From Arthrobacter sp. Y-9 (GTDB lineage Bacteria; Actinomycetota; Actinomycetes; Actinomycetales; Micrococcaceae): 64,000 nt of DNA. The stretch lies in NCBI RefSeq assembly GCF_029690065.1, contig NZ_CP121463.1, positions 186,001-250,000 of the forward strand, written 5' to 3'. The notes under the pieces were generated by a model that did no database searches, was not told the origin of the DNA, and saw only the letters and a program-made list of their open reading frames with translations. This document shows positions 54,911 to 63,586 of the stretch, in pieces; position 1 is the first letter of the stretch, and each line of letters starts with the position of its first letter. A program made the translations under genes and the position numbers.

Positions 54911-55087
54911 ATGAGTTTCATCGACAAGGCCAAGAACGCTGCCGATCAGGCGGTCGGCAAGGCCAAGGAAGTCATCGGCGAGGCGACGGACAACCACAAG
55001 CTGGAGGCTGAAGGCAAGCTTCAGCAGGCCAAGGGTGACGTCAAGCAGGCCGGCGAGGACGTCAAGGACGCCTTCAAGGGCAAGTGA
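54911..55087 (+). CDS. CsbD family stress protein
   Basis: A 58-residue, highly charged helical protein with the family repeats KAKEVIGEATDNHKLEAEG and KLQQAKGDVKQAGEDVKDAF. CsbD-like proteins are abundant general-stress proteins of unknown action. GAAAGGACGAG precedes ATG at 54911. A 12-bp hairpin follows at 55112-55157. Confidence 0.92.
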   Translation: MSFIDKAKNAADQAVGKAKEVIGEATDNHKLEAEGKLQQAKGDVKQAGEDVKDAFKGK

Positions 55088-55111
55088 CCCTGGCTGATTG
55101 ACCTTGCGCCG

Positions 55112-55157
55112 TCGGGGCCGGCATCGACCCGCACCATCGTGAGTGTGCCGGCCCCGA
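55112..55157 (+). terminator. Hairpin after the CsbD gene
   Basis: TCGGGGCCGGCA (55112-55123) pairs with TGCCGGCCCCGA (55146-55157) around a 22-base loop. Confidence 0.55.
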
Positions 55158-55244
55158 GGGCCTCCCCGCCCGCGGCTGCGGCCTCCGGCCACGCCCCGGT
55201 GCGGACCGCGTAAACACCTCGATGTGGAAAAGGCTGATCTTTCG

Positions 55245-55739
55245 ATGGCACTCGAACTGATCGACAAGCACTGGAACGACGACGGCGACAACAACGACCC
55301 GGGCGAGACCGTCAAGCTGCTCCGCGAGTTCACCGTGGCGGCTGAACGGGCCCGCGAGAGCATGCGCCGCGAACTCGGAGTCAACGCGACCGACCTCGCA
55401 GCCCTGGAGTATCTGCTCATCGAGAGCGATGCGTGGGGTGTCACGGCGAGCGTGCTCGGCAAGCAGCTCGGGCTGTCCTCGGCGTCGACCACCATTCTCG
55501 TGTCCCGTCTCGAACGGGCCGATTATCTGCGGCGGGAGCCCGCGCCAGGGGATCGCCGCGCCAACCTGCTCTTCCCGACCGAGCACGCGCAATCACTGTT
55601 GCGCTCGATCGTCGAGCACCAGACGGAGGCGCTCGCCGCCGTCGTGCGCTCGTTCGACCGGGAGGACCTGGACGTGGTCGAGGAGTTCCTCGGCGCGAGT
55701 ATCGCCGCGCTCCGGAACCCGCTGCCGCCGCGGGACTGA
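55245..55739 (+). CDS. MarR family transcriptional regulator
   Basis: A 164-residue winged-helix regulator. The core is LGVNATDLAALEYLLIESD, then the recognition region VTASVLGKQLGLSSASTTILVSRLERADYL and the wing RREPAPGDRRANLLFPT, all classic MarR text (D-x-R-x-x in the wing). A dimerisation helix ends the protein. Start choice is ATG 55245; GTG 55224 is an alternative with an extra seven residues. Target genes are unknown; it follows the CsbD gene in the same direction but behind a hairpin. Confidence 0.85.
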   Translation: MALELIDKHWNDDGDNNDPGETVKLLREFTVAAERARESMRRELGVNATDLAALEYLLIESDAWGVTASVLGKQLGLSSASTTILVSRLERADYLRREPAPGDRRANLLFPTEHAQSLLRSIVEHQTEALAAVVRSFDREDLDVVEEFLGASIAALRNPLPPRD

Positions 55740-55831
55740 ACGCCGCGCGACTGAACCGCGCCGCTCACCGCAGCGCGGCTGAAGGGTGCCCGGGAGTCGC
55801 GCTGTCACCCCCGGCCCCGATCCCGATACCC

Positions 55832-56734
55832 TCACGCCCCCGAGGGGTCCAGTCGCCGGGCGGTCTCCTCGAGGGCGTCGCGCACGGCGGTGATGGCAGG
55901 GTGGCCCACGCTGGCGAGCCGGGCCGAGGTGAACACGGTGCGCAGGGGAGCGCTGGGCAGATCGACCAGCCGCACGGACGACTGCGTGCGGCCCACCCAG
56001 ATCAGATCCGGGAGCAGAGCGACCGCGTGCCCCGACTCCACCAGGCTGATGTGGGCCTGGAGGTCGGCGGTCTCGTAGCGGACATCGGGTTCGAACCCGG
56101 CGAGCCGGCAGGCCTGCTCCGCCCAGTGCCGGGTCGCGGCGCCGCGGGGTTCCATGACCCAGGGCAGGTCCGCGGCATCCGTGAGCTGCTGCAAGGTGTT
56201 CTCCGGCGGCACCGCGAGCCGGATCGCGTCCTCCACCAAGGGCTTGCGGTCCAGGCCGGGCAGATGGGGTGCGGCGTGATGCGGATACTGCTCCGCGACC
56301 ACCAGATCGAAGCCGTGGGCCCAGGTCTCGTGCAAGGCCGTCTCCGGTTCGTACTGGACCATCTCGATCCGCAGTGCGGGATGCTGTTCGGCGACGGCCT
56401 GGAGCGTCGCCGGAAGGAGGGCGAGCATCGCGCTCTGGAATACGGCCATCCGGACGGTGCCCCGGATCTCGTCCTGGCTCGCGGCCACGGCGGCTTCGGC
56501 CCGTTCGAAGGCGTCCAGCAGTTCGCCCGTGTGCTCGGCCAGCAGCTGTGCCTGCGGGGTCAGCAGCACTCCACGGCCGGACTTCCGCATGAGTTCCACG
56601 CCCACCTCCTTCTCCAGGAGGGCGAGCTGCTGGGACACCGAGGAGGGGCTGTACGCGAGGGCGTCGGCCACCCCTGCGAGCGTCCCCCGGATGCTCAGTT
56701 CGCGGAGCAGTCGGAGCCTGCGGATCTCCAGCAT
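55832..56734 (-). CDS. LysR family regulator (LysG/ArgP-like), divergent from putA
   Basis: A 300-residue LysR-type regulator. The N-terminal helix-turn-helix is LRLLRELSIRGTLAGVADALA, YSPSSVSQQLALLEKEVGV, and the remainder is the two-lobed LysR substrate-binding domain (VRMAVFQSAMLALLPATLQA; FDLVVAEQYPHH; VESGHAVALLPDLIW). SPSSVSQQLA resembles the LysG/ArgP subgroup, which senses amino acids. GAGG precedes ATG at 56734. A 254-base A+T-rich region separates it from putA, its probable target. Confidence 0.88.
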   Translation of the reverse strand: MLEIRRLRLLRELSIRGTLAGVADALAYSPSSVSQQLALLEKEVGVELMRKSGRGVLLTPQAQLLAEHTGELLDAFERAEAAVAASQDEIRGTVRMAVFQSAMLALLPATLQAVAEQHPALRIEMVQYEPETALHETWAHGFDLVVAEQYPHHAAPHLPGLDRKPLVEDAIRLAVPPENTLQQLTDAADLPWVMEPRGAATRHWAEQACRLAGFEPDVRYETADLQAHISLVESGHAVALLPDLIWVGRTQSSVRLVDLPSAPLRTVFTSARLASVGHPAITAVRDALEETARRLDPSGA

Positions 56735-56836
56735 GAGGGCCTCGATTCAGGAGTGGATTCAGGGGTGCCGGCGGCCCTCGGAAGGTCCGCGCGAATAGTT
56801 CACTAAAGCTGATCCATATCCTACAGAAAACATCAC

Positions 56837-56865
56837 TTTTCCTAATTTTCCTTAAGGCGCATACT
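56837..56865 (+). promoter_or_regulatory. Possible putA promoter
   Basis: TTTTCC (56837-56842), 17 bases and CATACT (56860-56865) in an A+T-rich stretch within the divergent LysR-putA region. The hexamers are weak matches, as expected for an activated promoter. Confidence 0.3.
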
Positions 56866-56988
56866 GATGATCAGATCGATCCGGCGGCACGGTTCACAGT
56901 CGAATCACGGCACGCCGATCACCCCCTCTCTCCGCCCCCGGTGACGCAACCCGGAACCGGCGGACAACACTGAAGTGCAAGGAGCGCC

Positions 56989-59900
56989 ATGACCACCCCT
57001 GCTCGTGTCGAACTGCCATCCGTAAGGCCACAGGACCTGGCCACGGAGGCCATCGCCCTGGTGCGCCGCTGGCTTGAGGAGGGCTCCCGGATCCCCGTGG
57101 ACGCCTCCGCGGCTCAGCTGGCCGGCGTCCTCAAGGATCCCAACGGCCTCGCGTTCACCGTCGGCTTCGTGGACGGCGTCGTCCGCCCCGAGGACCTGAG
57201 CGTCGCCGCCCGCAACCTCAAGGCCCTCGCGCCGAAGGTTCCGGCGTTCCTGCCCTGGTACATGAAGTCCGCCGTCGCCCTGGGTGGCTCCCTCGCCCCG
57301 GTCCTGCCGGGCGTCGTCATCCCCGTGGCCCGCCGCGTGCTGCGCGAGATGGTCGGCCACCTGATCGTGGACGCCACGGACGCCAAGCTCGGCGCTTCGA
57401 TCCAGAAGATCAAGAAGCCCGGCATCCACCTCAACGTCAACCTCCTGGGCGAGGCGATCCTCGGCCAGAATGAGGCCTCCCGCCGCCTCGAGGGCACCCG
57501 GAAGCTCCTGGCGCGCCCCGACGTCGACTACGTCTCCATCAAGGTTTCCTCCACGGTCGCCCCGCACAACCACTGGGCGTTCGATGAGGCCGTCGAGCAC
57601 ATCATCGAGAAGCTCGCGCCGCTGTACCGCCTGGCCGCCTCCTCCAGCCCCCGTAAGTTCATCAACCTGGACATGGAGGAGTACAAGGACCTGGAGCTGA
57701 CCATCGCGGTCTTCACCCAGCTCCTCGACCGCCCCGAGTTCAAGGACCTGGAGGCCGGCATCGTGCTCCAGGCCTACCTCCCGGACGCCCTGAGCGCCAT
57801 GATCCGCCTTCAGGAGTGGTCGGCCGCCCGCACCGCCCAGGGCGGCGCCCCCATCAAGGTCCGCGTCGTGAAGGGCGCCAACCTGCCCATGGAGCAGGTC
57901 GACGCCGATCTGCACGGCTGGCCCCTGGCCACCTGGGGCACCAAGCAGGACTCGGACACCTCCTACAAGGCCGTCCTCGACTACGCGCTGACCCCTGAGC
58001 ACATCGCCAACGTCCGCATCGGCGTCGCCGGCCACAACCTCTTCGACGTGGCGCTCGCCCACCTGCTCGCCGAGGCGCGCGGTGTGAAGCAGGGCCTCGA
58101 GTTCGAGATGCTGCTCGGCATGGCGACCGGCCAGGCCGAAGCCGTGAAGCGCACCGTCGGCTCGCTGCTGCTCTACACCCCCGTCGTGCACCCGGGTGAG
58201 TTCGACGTCGCCATCGCCTACCTGATCCGCCGCCTCGAAGAGGGCGCGAGCCAGGAGAACTTCATGTCCGCCGTCTTCGAGTTGGACAAGAACGAGGGCC
58301 TGTTCGAGCGCGAGAAGAACCGCTTCCTCGCCTCCCTGGAAGCTCTGACGGACACCGTCCCCGGCCCGAACCGCGTCCAGGACCGCACCGCGTTCGACGC
58401 CGCGGCCCTGGCCGAGGAGGAGCTGTCCCGCGCCGCGCTCGGCACCGGCGAGGCCGGCTTCGGCGGCCCGACCCTCAGCTTCGACAACACCCCGGACACC
58501 GACCCGGACCTCCCGGCCAACCGCACCTGGGGCCGCGCCATTCTGGAGCGCGTGCCCGGCACGGCCCTCGGCCTGGCGACCGCAGACTCCCACGTGCTGA
58601 ACACTGCGGAAGAGCTCGACGCCGTGATCGCCACCGCCGTCGCGCGCGGCGCCGAATGGGGCTCCCTCACCGGCGCCCAGCGCGCCGAGGTCCTGCACCG
58701 CGCCGGCGTTCGCCTGGAGGCCCGCCGTGCCGAGCTGCTCGAGGTCATGGCCGCCGAGTGCGGGAAGACTCTGGATCAGGGCGACCCCGAGGTCTCCGAG
58801 GCCATCGACTTCGCGCACTACTACGCCGAGCTCGCCAAGGAACTCGACCATGTGGACGGCGCCACCTTCGTGCCTTCCAAGCTGACCGTCGTCACCCCGC
58901 CGTGGAACTTCCCGGTCGCCATCCCGGCCGGCTCCACCCTCGCGTCGCTGGCCGCCGGCTCCGCCGTCGTCATCAAGCCGGCCAAGCAGGCCCGCCGCTC
59001 CGGCGCGGTCATGGTCGAGGCCCTCTGGGAGGCCTTCGACGAGGCCGGCATCGACCGCAGCGTGCTCCAGTACGTCCAGCTGGCCGACCGTGAGCTCGGC
59101 ACCCGCCTGGTCTCGCACCCGGCCGTGGACCGCCTGATCCTGACCGGCGGCTACGAGACCGCCGAGCTGTTCCGCAGCTTCCGCAAGGACCTGCCGCTGC
59201 TGGCCGAGACGAGTGGCAAGAACGCCATCATCGTCACCCCGTCCGCCGACCTGGACCTCGCCGCGAAGGACGTCGTCCAGTCCGCCTTCGGCCACGCCGG
59301 CCAGAAGTGCTCCGCCGCCTCCCTGGTGGTCCTGGTGGGCTCCGTCGCCACGTCCCGCCGCTTCAACCAGCAGCTCGAGGACGCCGCACGCTCCCTCAAG
59401 GTCGGCTACCCGGTGGACCCGCAGACACAGATGGGCCCGGTCATCGAGCCGGCCCAGGGCAAGCTCCTGCGCGGCCTGACCACGCTCGGCGAGGGCGAGC
59501 AGTGGCTGCTCAAGCCGCAGAAGCTGGACGAGTCCGGCAAGCTGTGGAGCCCGGGCGTCCGCACCGGCGTCAAGCGCGGCAGCGAGTACCACAAGACCGA
59601 GTACTTCGGCCCGATCCTCGGTGTCATGACCGCGGAGACGCTGGAGGAGGCCGTGGCGATCGTCAACGAGATCGACTACGGTCTGACCTCCGGCCTGCAC
59701 TCCCTGGACCCGGCCGAGCTGGATTACTGGCTGCAGAACATCCAGGCCGGCAACCTGTACGTCAACCGCGGCATCACGGGCGCGATCGTGCGCCGTCAGC
59801 CGTTCGGCGGCTGGAAGAAGTCCGCGGTCGGCGCGGGCACCAAGGCCGGCGGCCCGAACTACCTCGTGGGTCTGGGCTCCTGGAAGGACGCTGACGTGTC

Positions 59901-60546
59901 CGCCGCCGGCGCCCCGACCGCTGCGGCCCGTGGCCTCCTCGCGGCCGCCCGTTCCGCGGAGCTCGGCGCCGAGGACCTCGCGTGGCTCGAAGGCGCCCTC
60001 GCCTCCGACGCCGTCGCCTGGGGCGCCGAATTCGGCGCCGCCCGTGACGCCTCCGGCCTGACCGCCGAGCGCAACGTGTTCCGCTACCACGCCGTCCCGG
60101 CCACGATCCGCTTCGAGTCCGGTGCTTCGGGCCGGGGCGTTGCGGAGCTGATCCGCGTCGCCGCCGCCGCTGCCACGGCGTGGGGCGGACGGACTCCGGA
60201 AGGCACCGTGGTGAGCACCGCGGAGCAGCTGCCGGCCGCCGTCGTGCAGGCACTGAGTGCCGCGGGCATGCCGGCCATCGTGGAGGACGACGCCGCGTGG
60301 GCCGCCCGCGTCGGCCGTCTCGCCGCGAAGAACGGTCCGGAGTCCTCGGCTCGCATCCGCCTGATCGGCGCCCCGGTGCTGCCGACCGCCGAGGCGGCCG
60401 ACGGCAAGCCGGACGTGGCGATCTACGCGAACGACGTCGTCGCCGCGGGCCGCGTGGAGCTGCTGACCTTCCTCAAGGAACAGGCCGTCTCCATCACCGC
60501 GCACCGCTTCGGCACGCCGAACCACCTCTCGGACGCGCTGATCTAG
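56989..60546 (+). CDS. putA: Bifunctional proline dehydrogenase / L-glutamate gamma-semialdehyde dehydrogenase
   Basis: An 1185-residue two-domain enzyme that oxidises L-proline to glutamate. The N-terminal PRODH barrel (about residues 80-480) has VDYVSIKVSSTVAPHN, FINLDMEEYKDLELT, VLQAYLPDAL and VRVVKGANLPMEQ, the FAD/proline-binding segments. The C-terminal aldehyde dehydrogenase domain (about 520-1000) has TVVTPPWNFPVAIPAG, AETSGKNAIIV and the catalytic cysteine in GHAGQKCSAASLVV. There is no N-terminal ribbon-helix-helix, so it does not repress itself; the divergent LysR protein may regulate it. AAGGAG precedes ATG at 56989. A C-terminal extension of about 180 residues is usual for the actinobacterial form. 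Confidence 0.96.
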   Translation: MTTPARVELPSVRPQDLATEAIALVRRWLEEGSRIPVDASAAQLAGVLKDPNGLAFTVGFVDGVVRPEDLSVAARNLKALAPKVPAFLPWYMKSAVALGGSLAPVLPGVVIPVARRVLREMVGHLIVDATDAKLGASIQKIKKPGIHLNVNLLGEAILGQNEASRRLEGTRKLLARPDVDYVSIKVSSTVAPHNHWAFDEAVEHIIEKLAPLYRLAASSSPRKFINLDMEEYKDLELTIAVFTQLLDRPEFKDLEAGIVLQAYLPDALSAMIRLQEWSAARTAQGGAPIKVRVVKGANLPMEQVDADLHGWPLATWGTKQDSDTSYKAVLDYALTPEHIANVRIGVAGHNLFDVALAHLLAEARGVKQGLEFEMLLGMATGQAEAVKRTVGSLLLYTPVVHPGEFDVAIAYLIRRLEEGASQENFMSAVFELDKNEGLFEREKNRFLASLEALTDTVPGPNRVQDRTAFDAAALAEEELSRAALGTGEAGFGGPTLSFDNTPDTDPDLPANRTWGRAILERVPGTALGLATADSHVLNTAEELDAVIATAVARGAEWGSLTGAQRAEVLHRAGVRLEARRAELLEVMAAECGKTLDQGDPEVSEAIDFAHYYAELAKELDHVDGATFVPSKLTVVTPPWNFPVAIPAGSTLASLAAGSAVVIKPAKQARRSGAVMVEALWEAFDEAGIDRSVLQYVQLADRELGTRLVSHPAVDRLILTGGYETAELFRSFRKDLPLLAETSGKNAIIVTPSADLDLAAKDVVQSAFGHAGQKCSAASLVVLVGSVATSRRFNQQLEDAARSLKVGYPVDPQTQMGPVIEPAQGKLLRGLTTLGEGEQWLLKPQKLDESGKLWSPGVRTGVKRGSEYHKTEYFGPILGVMTAETLEEAVAIVNEIDYGLTSGLHSLDPAELDYWLQNIQAGNLYVNRGITGAIVRRQPFGGWKKSAVGAGTKAGGPNYLVGLGSWKDADVSAAGAPTAAARGLLAAARSAELGAEDLAWLEGALASDAVAWGAEFGAARDASGLTAERNVFRYHAVPATIRFESGASGRGVAELIRVAAAAATAWGGRTPEGTVVSTAEQLPAAVVQALSAAGMPAIVEDDAAWAARVGRLAAKNGPESSARIRLIGAPVLPTAEAADGKPDVAIYANDVVAAGRVELLTFLKEQAVSITAHRFGTPNHLSDALI

Positions 60547-60566
60547 CAGCGCCTCCCCTCACGGCC

Positions 60567-60625
60567 GCGAGCCGCCAGTAGATGCCCTTATCCGTGCTGG
60601 ATTCGGGCATCTACTGGCGGCTCGC
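60567..60625. repeat. 59-bp palindromic element, copy 3
   Basis: GCGAGCCGCCAGTAG...CTACTGGCGGCTCGC with 21-base perfect arms (22 with one outer pair) and the 17-base centre TTATCCGTGCTGGATTC. It lies between the convergent putA and binding-protein genes. Length and fixed positions match the copies at 15758 and 20537. Confidence 0.8.
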
Positions 60626-60638
60626 GTCGTCGGTGGGG

Positions 60639-61628
60639 CTACTTCTTCGGCAGGCCCGGTGGGTTCAGCTCGGAGGCGGGGATGCCCTCCTCCTTCAGGC
60701 CCCAGCGGTCCAGGATCTTGCCGTAGGTGCCGTCCTTGATGAGGTCGTTCAGGGCGGTCTGCGCGGCCTTGGCGAAGCCGTTGCCCTTCTTGGTGCCGAC
60801 GGCGATGTTCGCCTTCAGCGGCCAGCCGCCGTCGAGCAGTCCGACGAGCTTCGTCTGACCCGTCTTGGCCGCCTTGTAGGCGGCGGTCGCGTTGGGACCG
60901 AGGGTGAGGTCCGCGCGGCCGGACTGGAGGGCCAGCGACGAGGCCGAGTCGTCGTCGTAGTACTGGAACTGGACCGGGGCCAGGCCGTTCTTCTTGTTCT
61001 CGGCGTCCCAGGCCAGCAGGATCGACTCCTGGTTGGTGCCGGAGCCCACGATGAGCTTCTTGCCCGCCACGTCGGCCGGCTTCTCGATCGAGCTGATGGA
61101 GCTGTCGCTCTTGGCGTAGAAGCCGAGCTTGTCGCTGCGGTAGCTGGCGAAGTCGAACTTCTCCTTGCGCTCCTCCGTCACGGTGACGTTGGAGATGACG
61201 GCCTCGTACTTGCCGGAGGCGACGCCGAGCGGCCAGTTCTCCCAGGTGGTGGGGACGACCTCCGCCTTGAGACCGAGCTTCTCCGCGACAGCGAAGGCGA
61301 TGTCGACTTCGTTGCCCACGGGGGTCTTGTCGTCGTTGGCGTAGACGGCCAGCGGCGCCGCGAAGGGGCTGACCGCGACGGTCAGCTTCCCGTCGGCCTT
61401 CACGGCGTCCGGGACGAGGGCGGCGGCCGCGGGATCGGCGGTGACGGGGAAGCGGTCCTGCTGCGGCGTCAGGTTGAAGACCTTGCCGGAGACGGTGGCG
61501 GAGGGTGCGGGCGACGCGTCCTTGTTCCCGGCGGCGTTCGCGCCGGGGTCTGAGCAGGCGCTGAGCCCCACGGAAACGCTGGCGAGGAGGACGACGGCGG
61601 CCGCAGCGGTTGATCTTGCAGAGCTCAT
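60639..61628 (-). CDS. Orphan amino acid ABC transporter substrate-binding lipoprotein
   Basis: A 329-residue SBP_bac_3 lipoprotein (lipobox LSAC, Cys25). It is a clear paralog of the protein at 25676: both contain SDPGA after the lipidated Cys, PQQDR, DP-AAA, KLTVA, NDDKTPVGNE/DDKTPVGSE, GSGTNQE, ILLAW, GRADL/GRTDLNLGP and ILDRWGL/ILARWGL. No permease or ATPase gene accompanies it, so it may feed the transporter at 23635-25667 or an unlinked one. ATG at 61628 follows GAAAGG. A possible promoter (TTGACC-17-TGAAAG, minus strand, 61662-61690) lies upstream; the remaining gap to 61887 shows no gene or recognised riboswitch. Confidence 0.88.
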   Translation of the reverse strand: MSSARSTAAAAVVLLASVSVGLSACSDPGANAAGNKDASPAPSATVSGKVFNLTPQQDRFPVTADPAAAALVPDAVKADGKLTVAVSPFAAPLAVYANDDKTPVGNEVDIAFAVAEKLGLKAEVVPTTWENWPLGVASGKYEAVISNVTVTEERKEKFDFASYRSDKLGFYAKSDSSISSIEKPADVAGKKLIVGSGTNQESILLAWDAENKKNGLAPVQFQYYDDDSASSLALQSGRADLTLGPNATAAYKAAKTGQTKLVGLLDGGWPLKANIAVGTKKGNGFAKAAQTALNDLIKDGTYGKILDRWGLKEEGIPASELNPPGLPKK

Positions 61629-61887
61629 GATGACCTTTCGAAAGTAGAGCTGGTGCAGCAACTTTCACGGTCGCCGGGGTGCCCGGTCAAAGCCGTTCGA
61701 CACGATGCGAGACGCACGGAAACGCGGGGAATCACGGCGTCACCGAGCGTCTCACACGGAGTCACCCGGCGTGCGGAAAGGTCATCTGGAAGCGACCGTG
61801 CCCGGGTACTTTGTCGCTTCGTGAAGGCCCTGCGGAACTCTCTTGCCGGAGTCCGGATCCCACGATCGGGGCCCGGACCAGCCTCCC

Positions 61888-62724
61888 TCAGACCCCGAGC
61901 AGGCGCTCGGCGCGGCCCGCGTCGATGCCACCGCGCCACCCCGAGAGCGGCGGCGTGATGTCCGACCTCGGCCCGCCGGACCAGGCGTCCGCGAACTCCG
62001 TGTGGGACACGAAGCGGTCCCAGGAGGGCGTGAGGGTGCTCGGCAGGATTCCGATCTCGGCGAGGCCGATCAGGATGCCGTAGCGCTGGTACTTGTCGGT
62101 CCCGGGCACGATCTTGGCGCGGGCCACCGCTTTCTCGAGTTCGCCCACTCTCGTCCCGGCGGGCTGCGCCGCCGCCACGTCGAGCAGAGCGCGCAGGCGC
62201 TCCCGGTCCTCCGCCGTCGGCGACGGCAGACCGGCCGTAACGGCCGTTTCGAGATCGGGCAGGTACCGCTGCGGCAGTTCGTTCCAGGCCCAGCCGAGCG
62301 CGAGCCGCAGGAGCACTTCGGTGACGTCGACGTCGAATCCGTCGCCGTCGCGAGGGACGAGGCCGCAGTCCGGAAGGGCGTCGCCGTCCCGGGGAGCCGA
62401 CGACAGATGCCGCGCCCACGCGAAGGAGATCGCGATCTGACGTGCGGACGGAGCACTCCCGAGTCCGGCGACGAACGCTCCCAGGACGGCGTCCTCCTCG
62501 AGGGCAGCCGCGGCGGAGACCGACCGTTCGAAGATCTCGGCGGCCGTGATGTGCTCGGCCTCGCGAATCGGCCAGCCGTGCGTCCCGGCAGTCGTCAGAT
62601 CCTCCGGAGCCGTGCTTGCCTCGGCGCCTGCGACCCCGCCTGTGCGGGTGAAACGGTAGCCGTAGAGCCGCATCAGCACGTCGAGTTCGGGACCTGCGGG
62701 GATTCGGCGCGGCGCGGCAGTCAT
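61888..62724 (-). CDS. Unknown conserved-looking protein
   Basis: A 278-residue soluble protein, Ala/Leu-rich and largely helical, without signal peptide. Visible blocks include PAGPELDVLMRLYGYRFTR, ITAAEIFERSVSAAAALEED, VLLRLALGWAWNELPQRYLP and YQRYGILIGLAEIGILPSTLTPSWDRF; I do not recognise the family. It lacks a ribosome site. TAGTCT ends exactly six bases before ATG at 62724, the leaderless arrangement. It follows the GAP-family gene on the same strand, with 37 bases between them. Confidence 0.6.
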   Translation of the reverse strand: MTAAPRRIPAGPELDVLMRLYGYRFTRTGGVAGAEASTAPEDLTTAGTHGWPIREAEHITAAEIFERSVSAAAALEEDAVLGAFVAGLGSAPSARQIAISFAWARHLSSAPRDGDALPDCGLVPRDGDGFDVDVTEVLLRLALGWAWNELPQRYLPDLETAVTAGLPSPTAEDRERLRALLDVAAAQPAGTRVGELEKAVARAKIVPGTDKYQRYGILIGLAEIGILPSTLTPSWDRFVSHTEFADAWSGGPRSDITPPLSGWRGGIDAGRAERLLGV

Positions 62725-62730
62725 GACATG

Positions 62731-62736
62731 AGACTA
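62731..62736 (-). promoter_or_regulatory. Leaderless-type -10 box before the unknown gene
   Basis: Minus-strand TAGTCT, six bases (CATGTC), then ATG at 62724. No good -35 is visible. Confidence 0.4.
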
Positions 62737-62761
62737 GCGGTCGTGCAGCACCGGCCGGGCC

Positions 62762-63487
62762 TCACGCCACCCAGCCGAGCGCCTTGGCGGCGTGCACGGC
62801 GAGCAGGAACCCGACGATTCCGATGATCCAGAGCGTGGTGGAGCGTGCGCTGCGCGTGAGCCAGGCATCGAGTCGCCTCAAGGGCGCCTCGACGAGCCGC
62901 CGCGCGAACAGCCGGCCCGCGGTGAGCACCAGCGCGGGCGCGATAATCACCAGGCAGTAGAGCGCCAGGACCAGGAGCGCCGTCGGCTGGTCCGCCGTCT
63001 GCGTCGTGATGATGCCGGTGGCCGCCAGATACGGCAGCATCGACGCGATCTCGACGACGACGGCGCTCACCGCGAGCCCCATGAGCGCGGCGGCCCCGCT
63101 GTCCGCACCCATGGCCTGGTCGCGCCAGCGCCGCAGCCTCCCGGACTGCGCCCCGCGCTCCGCGGCCCGTGCCCTCGCGGCCTTGGTGTCCAGCGCGAAA
63201 CTGAGGACCAGCAGCGTCACGCCGAGGAGGAGCTGGAGGAATTGCGCCGGGGTGGAGTCGAGCAGACCGGAGGCGTTCTTCAGCAGCAGACCGCCGCCCG
63301 TCATGAGCACGACACCCACGGCGAAGTACGCGACCGCCACCGTCCCCAGGTACAGCGCGATCCGTCCAGGTCGCATCCGTCCTGGCGCCATGAGCAGCCA
63401 CACCGGCACCAGGAGTGTGCCGAAGCTGAGGGAATCCGTGAGGGCGAGCAGGAGCAGTGCCCCCGCTGCTTCGCCGGGAATGATCAT
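62762..63487 (-). CDS. GAP family membrane protein (Sap-like, LysE superfamily)
   Basis: A 241-residue polytopic membrane protein with about six spans. LLLALTDSLSFGTLLVPVWLL at the N terminus and VVEIASMLPYLAATGII in the middle are hallmarks of the GAP/Sap (sulfolipid-1-addressing) proteins related to LysE-type exporters. A cytoplasmic loop with RARAAERGAQSGRLRRWRDQ splits two halves. The substrate is unknown; the mycobacterial relative helps to place glycolipids. GAGGAG precedes ATG at 63487. It is divergent from a TetR gene with a shared palindromic operator. Confidence 0.82.
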   Translation of the reverse strand: MIIPGEAAGALLLLALTDSLSFGTLLVPVWLLMAPGRMRPGRIALYLGTVAVAYFAVGVVLMTGGGLLLKNASGLLDSTPAQFLQLLLGVTLLVLSFALDTKAARARAAERGAQSGRLRRWRDQAMGADSGAAALMGLAVSAVVVEIASMLPYLAATGIITTQTADQPTALLVLALYCLVIIAPALVLTAGRLFARRLVEAPLRRLDAWLTRSARSTTLWIIGIVGFLLAVHAAKALGWVA

Positions 63488-63533
63488 CGGGTCTCCTCTT
63501 TCGCTTCACAGCATCAGGCGCTCTTCGACACTC

Positions 63534-63553
63534 GTTGGTACAGTCGTACCAAC
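63534..63553. promoter_or_regulatory. TetR operator between GAP-family and TetR genes
   Basis: GTTGGTAC-AGTC-GTACCAAC is a perfect inverted repeat with 8-bp arms, 21 bases upstream of the TetR -10 box and 47 bases before the GAP-family start, so one bound dimer could control both genes. Confidence 0.7.
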
Positions 63554-63574
63554 TTGAGGCTGGCACGAGCGTAC

Positions 63575-63580
63575 TAGAAT
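63575..63580 (+). promoter_or_regulatory. Leaderless-type -10 box of the TetR gene
   Basis: TAGAAT, six bases (GACGGG), then GTG at 63587. CTTGAG at 63553-63558 is a possible -35 (spacer 16) and abuts the operator. Confidence 0.5.
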
Positions 63581-63586
63581 GACGGG

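Noticed and set aside
56905-60525. Long open frame on the minus strand opposite putA
   Set aside because: It mirrors putA codon by codon, as expected in high-G+C DNA where the complementary frame lacks stops; the product is Gly/Arg/Asp-rich with no domain and no ribosome site.
61629-61887. Riboswitch upstream of the orphan binding protein
   Set aside because: I compared it from memory with SAM-type cores and saw no matching conserved segments; only a weak promoter is supported.
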